Of a stretch of 64,000 nt of DNA, positions 52,337-60,764 are shown one piece after another. The DNA comes from Halosolutus gelatinilyticus. GTDB lineage: Archaea > Halobacteriota > Halobacteria > Halobacteriales > Natrialbaceae. The notes beneath the pieces were generated by a model that saw only the letters and a program-made list of their open reading frames with translations, did no database searches and had not been told where the DNA came from. Numbering within the stretch: the first letter of the stretch is position 1; every line of letters begins with the position of its first letter. The position numbers and the translations under genes are program-made. The DNA lies in the NCBI RefSeq assembly GCF_023028105.1, contig NZ_CP095491.1, positions 744,001 to 808,000 of the forward strand. Direction: 5' to 3'.

Positions 52337-54217
52337 ATGGGCAGCTACGAGATCGAACGGTATCTCAACATTCGAAGCGCCTACGGCGCGTCCTTCGGGC
52401 CCGCCGGCGATCGGCTCTCGTTCCTGATGGACACGACCGGGACGTCTCAGGTCTGGACGATCACTGAACCCCGCGAGTGGCCCGAACAGCGGACGTTCTA
52501 CGACGAGCGGGTGCTGTTCGCCTCCTGGTCGCCGGAACGTCCCGAGTTGATCTTCGGGATGGACGAGGGCGGCAACGAGCGCGCCCAGCTGTTCCGACTC
52601 GACGCGGAAACCGGCGAGATTACGAACCTGACGGCGATGCCCGAGGCCAAACACCGGTGGGGCGGCTGGAGCCACGACGGCGATCAGGTCGCGTTCGCGT
52701 CCAACCGTCGGGACGAGGCCGTCTTCGACGTGTACGTCCAGGGGCGGGACGAGCGGGGCGACGAGGCGCAGCTCGTGTACGACGGCGACGGCTGGCTCTC
52801 GCTCGCCGGGTGGAGCCCCGACGACACCCGCCTGCTCGTCTCGCAGGCGTACTCCAACTTCGATCAGGATCTCTACGTGCTCGACCTGGAGACGACGGAG
52901 CTCGATCACCTCACGCCCCACGAGGGCGACGTCCGGTACACGCGGGCGAGCTGGGCGCCCGACGGCGAGGGCGTCTATCTCGTAACCGACGAGGGCGACG
53001 CCGACACCCTCTATCTGGCCTACCTCGACCTCGAAACTCGAGACCTGGAGACGGTCGTCGAGGGAGACGGATGGAACGTCGACGGCATCGCCCTGGACGA
53101 CGAGACCGGCCGGTTCGTCTACTCGCGCAACGTCGAGGGCTACACCGAGTTGACCGTCGGCGAGTTCGATTCCGACGATCCGACCGCGTTCGAGACGTTC
53201 CCCGAACCGGACCTGCCCGGCGGCATCGCCGGCGGCGTGAGTTTCGCCTCCGGCGCCGATCGGTTCGCGCTGTCCACCTCGGGCGACGCCGTCAACACGA
53301 ACGTCTTCGTCGTCGACGTCGAGACCGGCGACGCCGAACGCTGGACGAGCGCCCCAACCGCGGGCATTCCGCGGGAGTCGTTCGACGAATCCGAACTCGT
53401 CCACGTCGAGAGCTTCGGCGTTGACGGGCGAAGCCCGTCCGCTCGTGGGACTCCGTCGGAGTCCCACGCTGGACTCGACGTGCCCGGCTTCCTGACGCTA
53501 CCGGAAGAGTCCGCGAGCGGCGACGCCGACGAGGACGGCGCACCGGTGATCGTCGACATCCACGGTGGCCCCGAGGGCCAGCGCCGACCCTCGTTCTCCA
53601 GCGTCAAGCAGTACTTCCTCGATCGGGGCTACGCCTACTTCGAGCCGAACGTCCGGGGATCGTCGGGGTACGGCGCCGACTACGCGGCCCTCGACGACGT
53701 CGAGAAGCGGATGGATTCGGTCGCGGATATCGAGGCTTGCGTCGAGTGGCTGCGCGAGCACCCGGCGATCGATCCAAATCGCATCGCCGCGAAGGGCGGC
53801 TCCTACGGCGGGTTCATGGTCCTCTCGGCGCTCACCGAGTACCCCGATCTGTGGGCCGCCGGGATCGACGTCGTCGGCATCGCCAACTTCGTCACGTTCC
53901 TCGAGAACACGGGCGACTGGCGCCGCGAACTCCGGGAAGCCGAGTACGGGAGCCTCGAAGACGATCGGGAGTTCCTCGAATCGATCTCGCCGATCAACAA
54001 CGTCGAGCGGATCGAGGCGCCGCTGTTCGTCCTCCACGGCGCGAACGACCCCCGCGTCCCCGTCGGCGAGGCCGAGCAGATCGTCGAGAAGGTCGACGAA
54101 CAGGGCGTGCCGGTCCGCAAGCTGATCTTCGACGACGAGGGCCACGGCTTCTCGAAGCTCGAGAACCGCATCGAGGCCTACTCGGCGATCGCCGACTTCC
54201 TCGACGAGCACATCTGA
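52337..54217 (+). CDS. S9-family (prolyl oligopeptidase/acylaminoacyl-peptidase-type) serine peptidase
   Basis: A 626-residue cytosolic peptidase. Residues 1-380 form a beta-propeller with WD-like blades (VLFASWSPERPELIFGMDEG and AGWSPDDTRLLVS are examples), and about residue 395 starts the alpha/beta-hydrolase domain with VIVDIHGGPEGQ. The catalytic triad is Ser489 (GGSYGG), Asp571 (HGANDPRV) and His603 (DEGHGF). It should cleave oligopeptides or acylpeptides. Residues 363-377 (DGRSPSARGTPSESH) are encoded by a two-hairpin repeat inserted in frame exactly at the propeller/hydrolase junction. ATG 52337 gives MGSYEIERYLNIRS. Confidence 0.93.
   Translation: MGSYEIERYLNIRSAYGASFGPAGDRLSFLMDTTGTSQVWTITEPREWPEQRTFYDERVLFASWSPERPELIFGMDEGGNERAQLFRLDAETGEITNLTAMPEAKHRWGGWSHDGDQVAFASNRRDEAVFDVYVQGRDERGDEAQLVYDGDGWLSLAGWSPDDTRLLVSQAYSNFDQDLYVLDLETTELDHLTPHEGDVRYTRASWAPDGEGVYLVTDEGDADTLYLAYLDLETRDLETVVEGDGWNVDGIALDDETGRFVYSRNVEGYTELTVGEFDSDDPTAFETFPEPDLPGGIAGGVSFASGADRFALSTSGDAVNTNVFVVDVETGDAERWTSAPTAGIPRESFDESELVHVESFGVDGRSPSARGTPSESHAGLDVPGFLTLPEESASGDADEDGAPVIVDIHGGPEGQRRPSFSSVKQYFLDRGYAYFEPNVRGSSGYGADYAALDDVEKRMDSVADIEACVEWLREHPAIDPNRIAAKGGSYGGFMVLSALTEYPDLWAAGIDVVGIANFVTFLENTGDWRRELREAEYGSLEDDREFLESISPINNVERIEAPLFVLHGANDPRVPVGEAEQIVEKVDEQGVPVRKLIFDDEGHGFSKLENRIEAYSAIADFLDEHI
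53423..53467 (+). repeat. In-frame two-hairpin repeat inside the S9 peptidase
   Basis: Two perfect adjacent hairpins: GACGGGC-GAA-GCCCGTC (53423-53439) and GTGGGACTCC-GTC-GGAGTCCCAC (53445-53467). Both have 3-nt loops; the second has a 10-bp stem. Together they span 45 bases, 15 codons, so the reading frame is kept. It resembles a mobile palindromic (REP-like) unit. Confidence 0.8.
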
Positions 54218-54306
54218 GACGCCGGATCAACTCCCGCTCCGTCTCGCCGGCGTCGCCGCTCCGGATCGCTCGGCGTCCGGAACTGTTATCCCCACATCCA
54301 GAAAGA

Positions 54307-54312
54307 TTTACA
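54307..54312 (+). promoter_or_regulatory. TATA box of the ABC exporter operon
   Basis: TTTACA lies 27 bases before GTG 54336, supporting a leaderless GTG start; ATG 54312 overlaps this box and is rejected as a start. Confidence 0.65.
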
Positions 54313-54335
54313 TGTACCTGCTCAGAGGTTTACCT

Positions 54336-55307
54336 GTGCCCGCTATCGAAACGACCGCCCTCACGAAACGGTACGGCGAGGACGTCCTCGCCGTCGACGA
54401 TCTGGAACTGACCGTCGAAGACGGAGAGATCTTCGGCTTTCTCGGGCCCAACGGCGCCGGGAAGTCGACGACGATCAACATGTTACTGGATTTCGTCCGC
54501 CCGTCCGCCGGCAGCGCGACGGTGCTCGGATACGACGCCCAGAACGAACCCGAAGCGATCCGCGAGCGCATCGGCGTCCTCCCCGAAGGCGCGACCCTGT
54601 ACGACCGACTCACCGGTCGCGAACACCTCGAGTGGGTCATCGACACCAAGGGAACCGGCGACGATCCCGCCGATCTCCTCGATCGGGTCGGCCTCGAGCC
54701 CCAGGCCGCGGAGCGATCGGCGGGCGGCTACTCGAAGGGGATGCAACAGCGCCTCGGGTTCGCGATGGCGCTGGTCGGCGATCCCGACCTGCTGATTCTG
54801 GACGAGCCGTCGTCGGGGCTCGACCCCACGGGAATGCAGGAGATGCGCGAAATCATCGGCGCCGAGGCCGACCGCGGCACGACGGTGTTCTTCTCGAGTC
54901 ACATCCTCGGTGAAGTCGAGGCGGTCTGCGACCGCGTCGGAATCATGAACGAGGGGCGACTCGCCGCGACGGGGACCCTCGACGCACTGCGCGAGAATCT
55001 CGATCTCGACGCGTCGATCTCACTGACCGTCGAGACCGTCTCCGATGCGTTGATCGCTGACCTCGAGGCACTCGAAGGCGTCCGTTCGGTAACCGCCGAC
55101 GGATCGACGATCACGGCCTCCTGCGCCACAACGCCCGTAAAGTACGACGTCGTGACGCGGGTCGGAGACGCGGCGACCGTCGTCGATATCGTCTCCGAGG
55201 ACACGTCGCTCGAGCAACTGTTCAACACGTACACGAACGGCGAACGGCCGAGTCAGGTCGACGACGACGCGGATCTCGCCGCGGTCGAGGCGGAGGTGTC
55301 GACATGA
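54336..55307 (+). CDS. ABC-2-type exporter ATP-binding protein
   Basis: A 323-residue ABC ATPase. Walker A is FLGPNGAGKSTTINML, the Q-loop region is IGVLPEGATLYDRLTG, the signature is SAGGYSKGMQQRLGFAMALV, Walker B is LLILDEPSSGLDPTG and the switch histidine lies in FFSSHILGEVEAV. A C-terminal extra domain (about residues 225-310) with SLTVETVSDALIADLEALEG is typical of NatA/CcmA-like exporters. GTG 54336 begins MPAIETTALTKRYGEDVLA. The stop overlaps the permease start by four bases (ATGA), so the two form an operon. Confidence 0.93.
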   Translation: MPAIETTALTKRYGEDVLAVDDLELTVEDGEIFGFLGPNGAGKSTTINMLLDFVRPSAGSATVLGYDAQNEPEAIRERIGVLPEGATLYDRLTGREHLEWVIDTKGTGDDPADLLDRVGLEPQAAERSAGGYSKGMQQRLGFAMALVGDPDLLILDEPSSGLDPTGMQEMREIIGAEADRGTTVFFSSHILGEVEAVCDRVGIMNEGRLAATGTLDALRENLDLDASISLTVETVSDALIADLEALEGVRSVTADGSTITASCATTPVKYDVVTRVGDAATVVDIVSEDTSLEQLFNTYTNGERPSQVDDDADLAAVEAEVST

Positions 55308-56131
55308 GCATCCGCTCCGTAGCCAAGAAGGACATCCTCGACGTCCGTCGGGCGAAGATCGTCTGGTTCGTCGGGGGGCTGTACACGCTGTTTGCGCTGT
55401 TGTTCTTCTATCTCGGACAGATCGGGTCGGAACCGAACGTCATCTACCAGCTCGTGTCGCTCTCGGGCATCGGGTCGCTGTTCATCCCGCTCATCGCGCT
55501 CGTCACGGCGTACCTCGCGATCGCCGGCGAGCGGGAATCGGGAAGCATCAAGTACCTGCTCTCGCTCCCGAACACGCGACGCGACGTCGTCCTCGGGAAG
55601 TACCTCTCTCGCGGAGCCGTCGTCACCGCGGCGGTTCTCCTCGCGTTCGGCGTCGGTGCGGTGCTGACGGTCCTCTGGTATCCGTCGCTCGAAGCTGCCG
55701 TTTTCGCGCCCATCGTCGCCTTGACCCTGCTCTTTACGCTGGGGTACGTCGCGATCGCGATCGGCATCTCCGCGGCGACGAAATCCCGCTCGCGTGCGAT
55801 GGGCGGGGCGATCGGGTTCTATTTCGTCGGAAACCTGTTGATGATATTCCCCGGCCTCTCGATCGTCGACGCGTTCGGATACGTGCTGAACGACCGGCTC
55901 GGGTTGGGAATCTCGGAGAACCTGTTCGAGTTCGTTCGACGACTCAGTCCGACGGTCGCCTTCGAGGAGGCCATGCCGCTCGTCATTCCGGACGACGTAA
56001 TAACGTTCCGAGGGACCGAGGACGTCCCGTTCTACCTCGAGCCCGAGGCGGCCCTCGTCGTGTTGTTCGCCTGGCTCGTCGTTCCGGTTGCCTTCGGGCT
56101 GTGGCGATTCGGCCGAGCCGATCTCGGCTGA
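55304..56131 (+). CDS. ABC-2-type exporter permease
   Basis: A 275-residue integral membrane protein with six predicted helices (for example VWFVGGLYTLFALLFFYLGQ, LFIPLIALVTAYLAIAG, AVFAPIVALTLLFTLGYVAI and ALVVLFAWLVVPVAFGL). The cytoplasmic coupling loop ESGSIKYLLSLPNTRRDVVL is the ABC-2 hallmark after helix 2. Substrate unknown; Cu-processing NosY-like or drug/Na+ exporters have a similar architecture. It overlaps the ATPase gene by four bases and is the last gene of the operon; it converges with egsA. Confidence 0.92.
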   Translation: MSIRSVAKKDILDVRRAKIVWFVGGLYTLFALLFFYLGQIGSEPNVIYQLVSLSGIGSLFIPLIALVTAYLAIAGERESGSIKYLLSLPNTRRDVVLGKYLSRGAVVTAAVLLAFGVGAVLTVLWYPSLEAAVFAPIVALTLLFTLGYVAIAIGISAATKSRSRAMGGAIGFYFVGNLLMIFPGLSIVDAFGYVLNDRLGLGISENLFEFVRRLSPTVAFEEAMPLVIPDDVITFRGTEDVPFYLEPEAALVVLFAWLVVPVAFGLWRFGRADLG

Positions 56132-56168
56132 GCGCCCTCCGGTTCCGCTATCCGATTCGTCGTCGTCG

Positions 56169-57227
56169 TCAGATCACGCCCGTTTTCGTCGCCACTTCGC
56201 GTGCGGCCCGCTCGTTCATCCCGTCGCCGAGGATCGTGTACCGATCGCGGATCGCGTGACAGGTCGTCAGCGCCTCGATGACGGTCTCGTCGTCGATCCC
56301 GAGTTCGGTCGCCGTGGTGGGGGCGTCGATGCTCGAGAGGGCGTCCCGGATGTTTCGCCAGAAGCCGCGATCGCCGCCGTGGAGGTAGGCGGTCATGATC
56401 GAGCCGACGCCGACCTGGTGACCGTGTAAGGCCGCGCCGGGCGCCAGTCGATCGAGCTGGTGGGAGAAGAGGTGTTCGGCCCCGCTCGCCGGTCGCGAGG
56501 AGCCAGCGATGCTCATCGCGACGCCCGAGGAGACGAGCGCCTTGGTGACGACCCAGGCCGACTCCTCCAGCCCGGGGCGGATGAGGTCGGCGTTGTCGAC
56601 GAGGATCTCGGCGGTCATCTCCGAGAGCGCGGCCGAGTACTCCGAGTACTCGACGTCCTTGAGCCGCTTTGCGAGCCGCCAGTCCATCACCGCGGTGTAG
56701 TTGGAGATGATGTCCGCACAGCCCGCGGTCGTGAGGTCCCACGGCGCCTCGGCCAGGACCTCGGTGTCAGCGACGACCGCCAGCGGCGGCTCCGCGGCGA
56801 CGCTGTGGCGCGTATCGCCGTCCGGAACCGAGCCCCGGTTGCTAACGATACCGTCGTGGCTGGCCGCCGTCGGCACCGACAGGAAGCCCATCGAGAGGTG
56901 ATCGCTCGCCATCTTCGCGATGTCGATCGCCTTCCCGCCGCCGACGCCGACCAGGTAGGAGACCTCCTCGGCCTCGGCGGCCTCGATCACCCGCTCGACG
57001 GCGTCGAACGTCGCCTCCTCGATCGCCATGATCGCGGGATCGATGCCGGCCGCTTCGAAGTCGGCGGCGATCGGATCGGCCGCGACTTCGCGCGGGGTCG
57101 GACTGGTCACGAACAGCGGGCGACCCTGCAGGTGGAGGTCGTCGACGACTTTGACGACCTCGTCGATGACGCCGTGGCCGACGACGACGTTTCGCGGCAG
57201 GCGAATCCACGTCGACTTCTCGAACAT
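56169..57227 (-). CDS. egsA: sn-Glycerol-1-phosphate dehydrogenase
   Basis: A 352-residue NAD(P)- and metal-dependent enzyme that makes the archaeal lipid backbone sn-glycerol 1-phosphate. The cofactor site is LVGVGGGKAIDIAKMA; FLSVPTAASHDGIVSNRGSV carries the first metal Asp, and SGAEHLFSHQLDRLAPGAAL and LHGHQVGVGSI provide the His ligands. ATG 57227 (MFEKSTWIRLPRNVVVG) is chosen because a TATA box lies about 26 bases before it on the reverse strand (57250-57255), leading to a leaderless transcript; the ATG at 57251 lies inside that box. Convergent with the exporter operon. Confidence 0.95.
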   Translation of the reverse strand: MFEKSTWIRLPRNVVVGHGVIDEVVKVVDDLHLQGRPLFVTSPTPREVAADPIAADFEAAGIDPAIMAIEEATFDAVERVIEAAEAEEVSYLVGVGGGKAIDIAKMASDHLSMGFLSVPTAASHDGIVSNRGSVPDGDTRHSVAAEPPLAVVADTEVLAEAPWDLTTAGCADIISNYTAVMDWRLAKRLKDVEYSEYSAALSEMTAEILVDNADLIRPGLEESAWVVTKALVSSGVAMSIAGSSRPASGAEHLFSHQLDRLAPGAALHGHQVGVGSIMTAYLHGGDRGFWRNIRDALSSIDAPTTATELGIDDETVIEALTTCHAIRDRYTILGDGMNERAAREVATKTGVI

Positions 57228-57249
57228 ACGAGCACTTTCGTTCGTACCC

Positions 57250-57255
57250 ATTTAA
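57250..57255 (-). promoter_or_regulatory. TATA box of egsA
   Basis: TTAAAT on the reverse strand, centred about 26 bases before ATG 57227; sets a leaderless start. Confidence 0.65.
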
Positions 57256-57371
57256 CGGATGAGGTTCGAGGGGCGATACCGCGACGGATCGCGGCTCGAA
57301 ACGCCGGGGCCGACGATCAGATCGGTCCGCCGGCACCCGGGCCGCGACGCGATACGTGCCGGTCCGACGGG

Positions 57372-58244
57372 CTACCGATCGACGGCGATCCGCGATCGGA
57401 ACTCCGGAACGCCGGTCGCGCCCGGGTCCGAGATCCGAAACAGGGCGCCCGCGCCGTCGCCCTCGTCCGATCGATCGCCGTCGCTGAGCGCGGTCGTCAA
57501 GTACAGATCGTCGTAGTCGGGGCCGCCGAAGGTAACCGAGGAGACCTTTCGCGCTGGGAGGTCGATCGCGTCGCGTTCCGTCCCGTCGGCGGCGTAGCGG
57601 ACGACCCGACCGCCGTTCCAGCGGGCCGACCAGACGCGGCCGTCGGCGTCGACGGTCAGGCCGTCGGGGACGCCGTCGCCCTCGGGCGTCTCGACGACGG
57701 TTCGTTCGTTCGTGATCGCGCCGGTCTCGCGATCGTAGTCGAACGCGTAGATCCGGTGTGCCTCGGACTCGGTGACGTAGAACGTCTCCCGATCCCGCGA
57801 GAAGCCCATCCCGTTCGGAATGTCGAGGTCCTCGACGACGATCGTCGCCGTCCCGTCGGTATCGAGTCGGTAGAGGTCGCCGAGCGCGTCCTCGCCGGGC
57901 ATCGTGCCGCAGAAGACCCGGCCCTCGGGATCGGCGATCACGTCGTTGAACCGCGTGTCGGCGTCGACCTCGACGATCGGCTCCGCGGCGTCGGCGCCCG
58001 GTTCCCACCGACAAACCGTTCCGAGCGTGAACAGGAGCAACGCGCCGTCAGCTTCGATCGTGAAGCCGCCGATCGGTGCGCCGTCGGTCTCGTAGGCGAG
58101 TTCGGCCTCGTCGGTTTCCGGATCATACCGGTAGAGTCGTCCCGCCGGGATATCCACCCAGTACAGTACGCTCTCGTCGGGGTGCCACAGCGGCCCTTCG
58201 CCCGTGTGAGCGCGCGGGTCAGCGACGCGTTCTGGTCGTGTCAT
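57372..58244 (-). CDS. SMP-30/gluconolactonase-like beta-propeller hydrolase
   Basis: A 290-residue six-bladed propeller lactonase. Metal-site landmarks are HTGEGPLWHPDESVLYWVDI (Glu), RFNDVIADPEGRVFCGTM (Asn), IPNGMGFSRDRETFYVTES (Asn) and VPDGLTVDADGRVW (Asp). The family hydrolyses sugar lactones such as gluconolactone or xylonolactone, and in haloarchaea often works in sugar oxidation, but no dehydrogenase is adjacent. ATG 58244 is set by a TATA box 27 bases upstream on the reverse strand (58269-58274). Two codons upstream in-frame ATG 58268 lies in the promoter and is rejected. Confidence 0.92.
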   Translation of the reverse strand: MTRPERVADPRAHTGEGPLWHPDESVLYWVDIPAGRLYRYDPETDEAELAYETDGAPIGGFTIEADGALLLFTLGTVCRWEPGADAAEPIVEVDADTRFNDVIADPEGRVFCGTMPGEDALGDLYRLDTDGTATIVVEDLDIPNGMGFSRDRETFYVTESEAHRIYAFDYDRETGAITNERTVVETPEGDGVPDGLTVDADGRVWSARWNGGRVVRYAADGTERDAIDLPARKVSSVTFGGPDYDDLYLTTALSDGDRSDEGDGAGALFRISDPGATGVPEFRSRIAVDR

Positions 58245-58268
58245 ACCCGTGGGTTCGGGTAGCGTCAC

Positions 58269-58274
58269 GTTAAG
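58269..58274 (-). promoter_or_regulatory. TATA box of the SMP-30-like gene
   Basis: CTTAAC on the reverse strand, about 27 bases before ATG 58244; leaderless spacing. Confidence 0.6.
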
Positions 58275-58328
58275 TCAGTGGGTCTCGGTCTCGATCGCAT
58301 ACTGTGGGTCTGCTCGTACCAGGATCAT

Positions 58329-58405
58329 TACACACACCACGAAAGCCCCACCTGTCCCGGCTGACTGGGCAAGCCACCGCGGGTGGGGCTTTCGTGGTGT
58401 GTGTA
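58329..58405. repeat. Perfect 24-bp inverted repeat with 29-base loop
   Basis: The left arm is 58329-58352 (begins TACACACACCACGAAAG) and the right arm 58382-58405 is its exact complement. The 29-base loop reads TGTCCCGGCTGAC and onward. The unit lies between the epimerase stop and the SMP-30 promoter. It is too long and too perfect for a normal terminator and has no T-run; a small mobile hairpin (MITE-like) or structured RNA is more likely. Confidence 0.8.
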
Positions 58406-58455
58406 GTCCTGCAAGAATTCCGGGTAGTACCTGATCCCTCCGATCCGTTAGGCCT

Positions 58456-59502
58456 TCAAAACGTATCCAGGATTCCGAGGACGCGCTCTTCGGCCTCTCG
58501 ATCGGGGCCGTGCTCCCGACCGCCCCGATCGCTCTCGAGGTGGTCCTCGACCGATCGGGTCATGGCTTCCTCCAGGGGCGTCGACTCCCAGCCGAGAGCG
58601 GCGAGTTTCGCGGTCGAAAGGACGTGCGGGTACTCGCGGTAGAGGACGTAGTCGTCGAGTTCGATGCCGCCGGCCTCGAGTTCGCGGGGGCCGGCGGCGA
58701 CGGCCTCGACGCTGCTCGCTCTCGGCTCGCTTCGCTCGCCGCTCGCGGTTTCCGTGGCGCGTGGCGCCGCCCGATCGAGCGCGTCCGCGATCAGACGGAC
58801 CAGCTCTTCGAGCGTGACGAGGCGCCGATCGCCGACGTTGTACGCCTCGCCGGCCTCGCCGCGTTCGGCGACGATCCGAAGCGCGCTGGCGACGTCCTCG
58901 ACGTAGGCTCGGTGCCAGATGTTCGTGCCGTCGCCGGGGACGACGATCCGATCGAAGCGGTTGACGCGATCGATCCAGAAGTCCAGTCGCTCGGTGTAGT
59001 CGTGCGGGCCGTAGACGATGCAGGGGCGGACGGACATGGCCTCGACGCCGCGGTCCGCGGCGGCGAACACCGCGCGATCGGCCTCCGCTTTTCGGGCGCC
59101 GTAGGTCTCGCCGGATCCGTCGCGCGCCTGCTCGGCCGTACAGGATTCGAGTGGCGTCTCGCCCTCGCGCTTGGGGATCTCCTCGCGACCGTAGGCCGCG
59201 CCGCTGGAGACGAAGACGTACGCCTCGCAGTCCGCAAAGATTCGAGTCGCGGCCTGCACGTCCTTCGGATAGTAGGCGACGCAGTCGAAGACGGCGTCGG
59301 GGTCGACGGTCGTCGCCGCGGCCTCGAGCGCCGAGTCGGATGTCCGATCGCCCTCGACGCGGTCGACCCGATCGTCGTCGGCGAACGGGTTCTCGCGGGT
59401 CCCGCGGTTGAAGATCGTCACGTCGTAGTCGTGGGCGAGCAGATCCGCCACGAGGTGGCGACCGATGAAACGCGTGCCGCCGATGACGAGTGCGCTGTCC
59501 AT
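58456..59502 (-). CDS. NAD-dependent epimerase/dehydratase (extended SDR)
   Basis: A 348-residue extended short-chain dehydrogenase. The cofactor motif is LVIGGTRFIGRHLVADLL, the catalytic YxxxK is YGARKAEAD, and VFVSSGAAYG is the Ser strand. MSVRPCIVYGPHDYTERLDF follows. The protein resembles sugar-nucleotide or RNA-binding-like epimerases of haloarchaea; the substrate is unknown. Around residues 249-270 a low-complexity stretch (TASGERSEPRASSVEAV) interrupts the conserved C-domain and looks inserted. ATG 59502 gives the normal Rossmann start; the upstream 43 in-frame codons are Arg/Ser-rich and rejected. No TATA is obvious. Confidence 0.87.
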   Translation of the reverse strand: MDSALVIGGTRFIGRHLVADLLAHDYDVTIFNRGTRENPFADDDRVDRVEGDRTSDSALEAAATTVDPDAVFDCVAYYPKDVQAATRIFADCEAYVFVSSGAAYGREEIPKREGETPLESCTAEQARDGSGETYGARKAEADRAVFAAADRGVEAMSVRPCIVYGPHDYTERLDFWIDRVNRFDRIVVPGDGTNIWHRAYVEDVASALRIVAERGEAGEAYNVGDRRLVTLEELVRLIADALDRAAPRATETASGERSEPRASSVEAVAAGPRELEAGGIELDDYVLYREYPHVLSTAKLAALGWESTPLEEAMTRSVEDHLESDRGGREHGPDREAEERVLGILDTF

Positions 59503-59650
59503 ACTCGGTGATCGCCACTGGCCCCGATAACGATGCCGAAGCGGTGTACGTGATCGCGGTGCCGGAGATAAACGCGATCGCGACGTCGAAGTGACCGACG
59601 ACGACGACTGATCGCGATGCTGAACAGTCACCGAAGCCGGGGATGGGAAC

Positions 59651-59656
59651 TATTTT
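59651..59656 (+). promoter_or_regulatory. TATA box of the RAD55-like gene
   Basis: TATTTT is centred 26-27 bases before ATG 59680; leaderless spacing. Confidence 0.6.
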
Positions 59657-59679
59657 CGGGACCGTGGTAGGGCCTCGTC

Positions 59680-60696
59680 ATGACAGCGTCCCAGTGGAGC
59701 GATCGGCCGCCGGAGTATCCCCTCCAGTGCGACCACTGCCACTACCCCATCCCGGAGGAGCCGCGGGAGGGGAACGACGGCCAGTACTGCTCGGAAGCCT
59801 GTCGCGAGGCTGCCGACGACGAGTCGACGATGCCGAATCCGGACGCCTACAAGTGCGTCGTCACCGGCGTCGAACCCCTCGACTCGGTCATCCCGAACGG
59901 CGTTCCGGCGGACTCGTGTCTCCTCGTCTCCGGCGACGAGGGAACGCGCCGGGACGAACTCCTGACGGAGTTCGTCTGGCGGGCCCTGGAGCGCGGCGAG
60001 CCGGCCGTCGTCGTCTCCTACGGCGATCCGCCGTCGGCGACGCTCGAGCGCTTCTTCGAGAACGGCTGGAACGTCCTGCCGGCGCTCGAGGACGATCGAC
60101 TGCGGATCGTCGACTGCTTCACCCACCGCCTGGCGGACCGCGAGCGATTCCTCGAAACCCGCAACCGCTGGCAGGAGTTCGTCGGCGAGGCGGCCGGCGA
60201 CGCGATCGTCGAGGTCGAGGAGCCGAGCGACGGTCGCGCCGCGGCGACGGCGCTCCACGACGCACTCGACGACCTCGAGATGACTGAAACCGGCCTGGTG
60301 ACGATCGACTCGCTCGACGAACTCCGACGGGTCCTCCAGACGCAACCCGTTCACAACTTCGTCAGCGACGTGCGCGCGACGGTCTGTAGGGCGCGGTACG
60401 TCCCGATCGTCGCCGGCGCGACGACGGCCGGCGGCCCCGCGTTCGCCGAGGACGAGTACCTCTTCGACGGCGTCGTCGACCTCCGGCTGACCGATCGACG
60501 CGGCCCCGAGACGCGGCTCAAGCAGCTGTCCGTTCGCAAACTGACCGGCGCCCAGTTCCTCCCGCAGTGGATCTCCTACGAGTACGAACCGACTCGCGGG
60601 CTCTTCGCGTTCGGCTCCGCGTCCGACGCGAAACGGGCCTACGACACCGGCTCCGGACCGAGCCACGAGCCGCCACGATCCGCGGAGCGGCGCTAA
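59680..60696 (+). CDS. RAD55/HTR-like protein with zinc finger and degenerate P-loop
   Basis: A 338-residue cytosolic protein. Residues 15-42 have a C-x2-C-x17-C-x3-C finger (CDHCHYPI; YCSEAC). A KaiC/RadA-like domain follows: VTGVEPLDSVIPNGVP, then LLVSGDEGTRRDELLTEF, the Walker B-like TGLVTIDSLDELRRVL and VDLRLTDRRGPETRLKQL. The expected Walker A Lys is missing (GDEGTRRD instead of GxxGxGKT), so ATP binding is doubtful. The family occurs in haloarchaea as HTR-like or RAD55-like proteins of unclear role. Start ATG 59680 matches a TATA box 27 bases upstream. Confidence 0.85.
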   Translation: MTASQWSDRPPEYPLQCDHCHYPIPEEPREGNDGQYCSEACREAADDESTMPNPDAYKCVVTGVEPLDSVIPNGVPADSCLLVSGDEGTRRDELLTEFVWRALERGEPAVVVSYGDPPSATLERFFENGWNVLPALEDDRLRIVDCFTHRLADRERFLETRNRWQEFVGEAAGDAIVEVEEPSDGRAAATALHDALDDLEMTETGLVTIDSLDELRRVLQTQPVHNFVSDVRATVCRARYVPIVAGATTAGGPAFAEDEYLFDGVVDLRLTDRRGPETRLKQLSVRKLTGAQFLPQWISYEYEPTRGLFAFGSASDAKRAYDTGSGPSHEPPRSAERR

Positions 60697-60764
60697 CCCG
60701 GCGGATCGATCGACGGCGGACCGCGGTCCCGTGTGGACCCGTTGCAAGCGACAGCACGCCCCGG

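Noticed and set aside
54312-54335. ATG 54312 as start of the ABC ATPase
   Set aside because: It overlaps the TTTACA box; GTG 54336 has leaderless spacing and gives the usual N-terminus.
57228-57251. ATG 57251 as start of egsA
   Set aside because: It lies inside the TATA box (57250-57255) that fits a leaderless start at ATG 57227.
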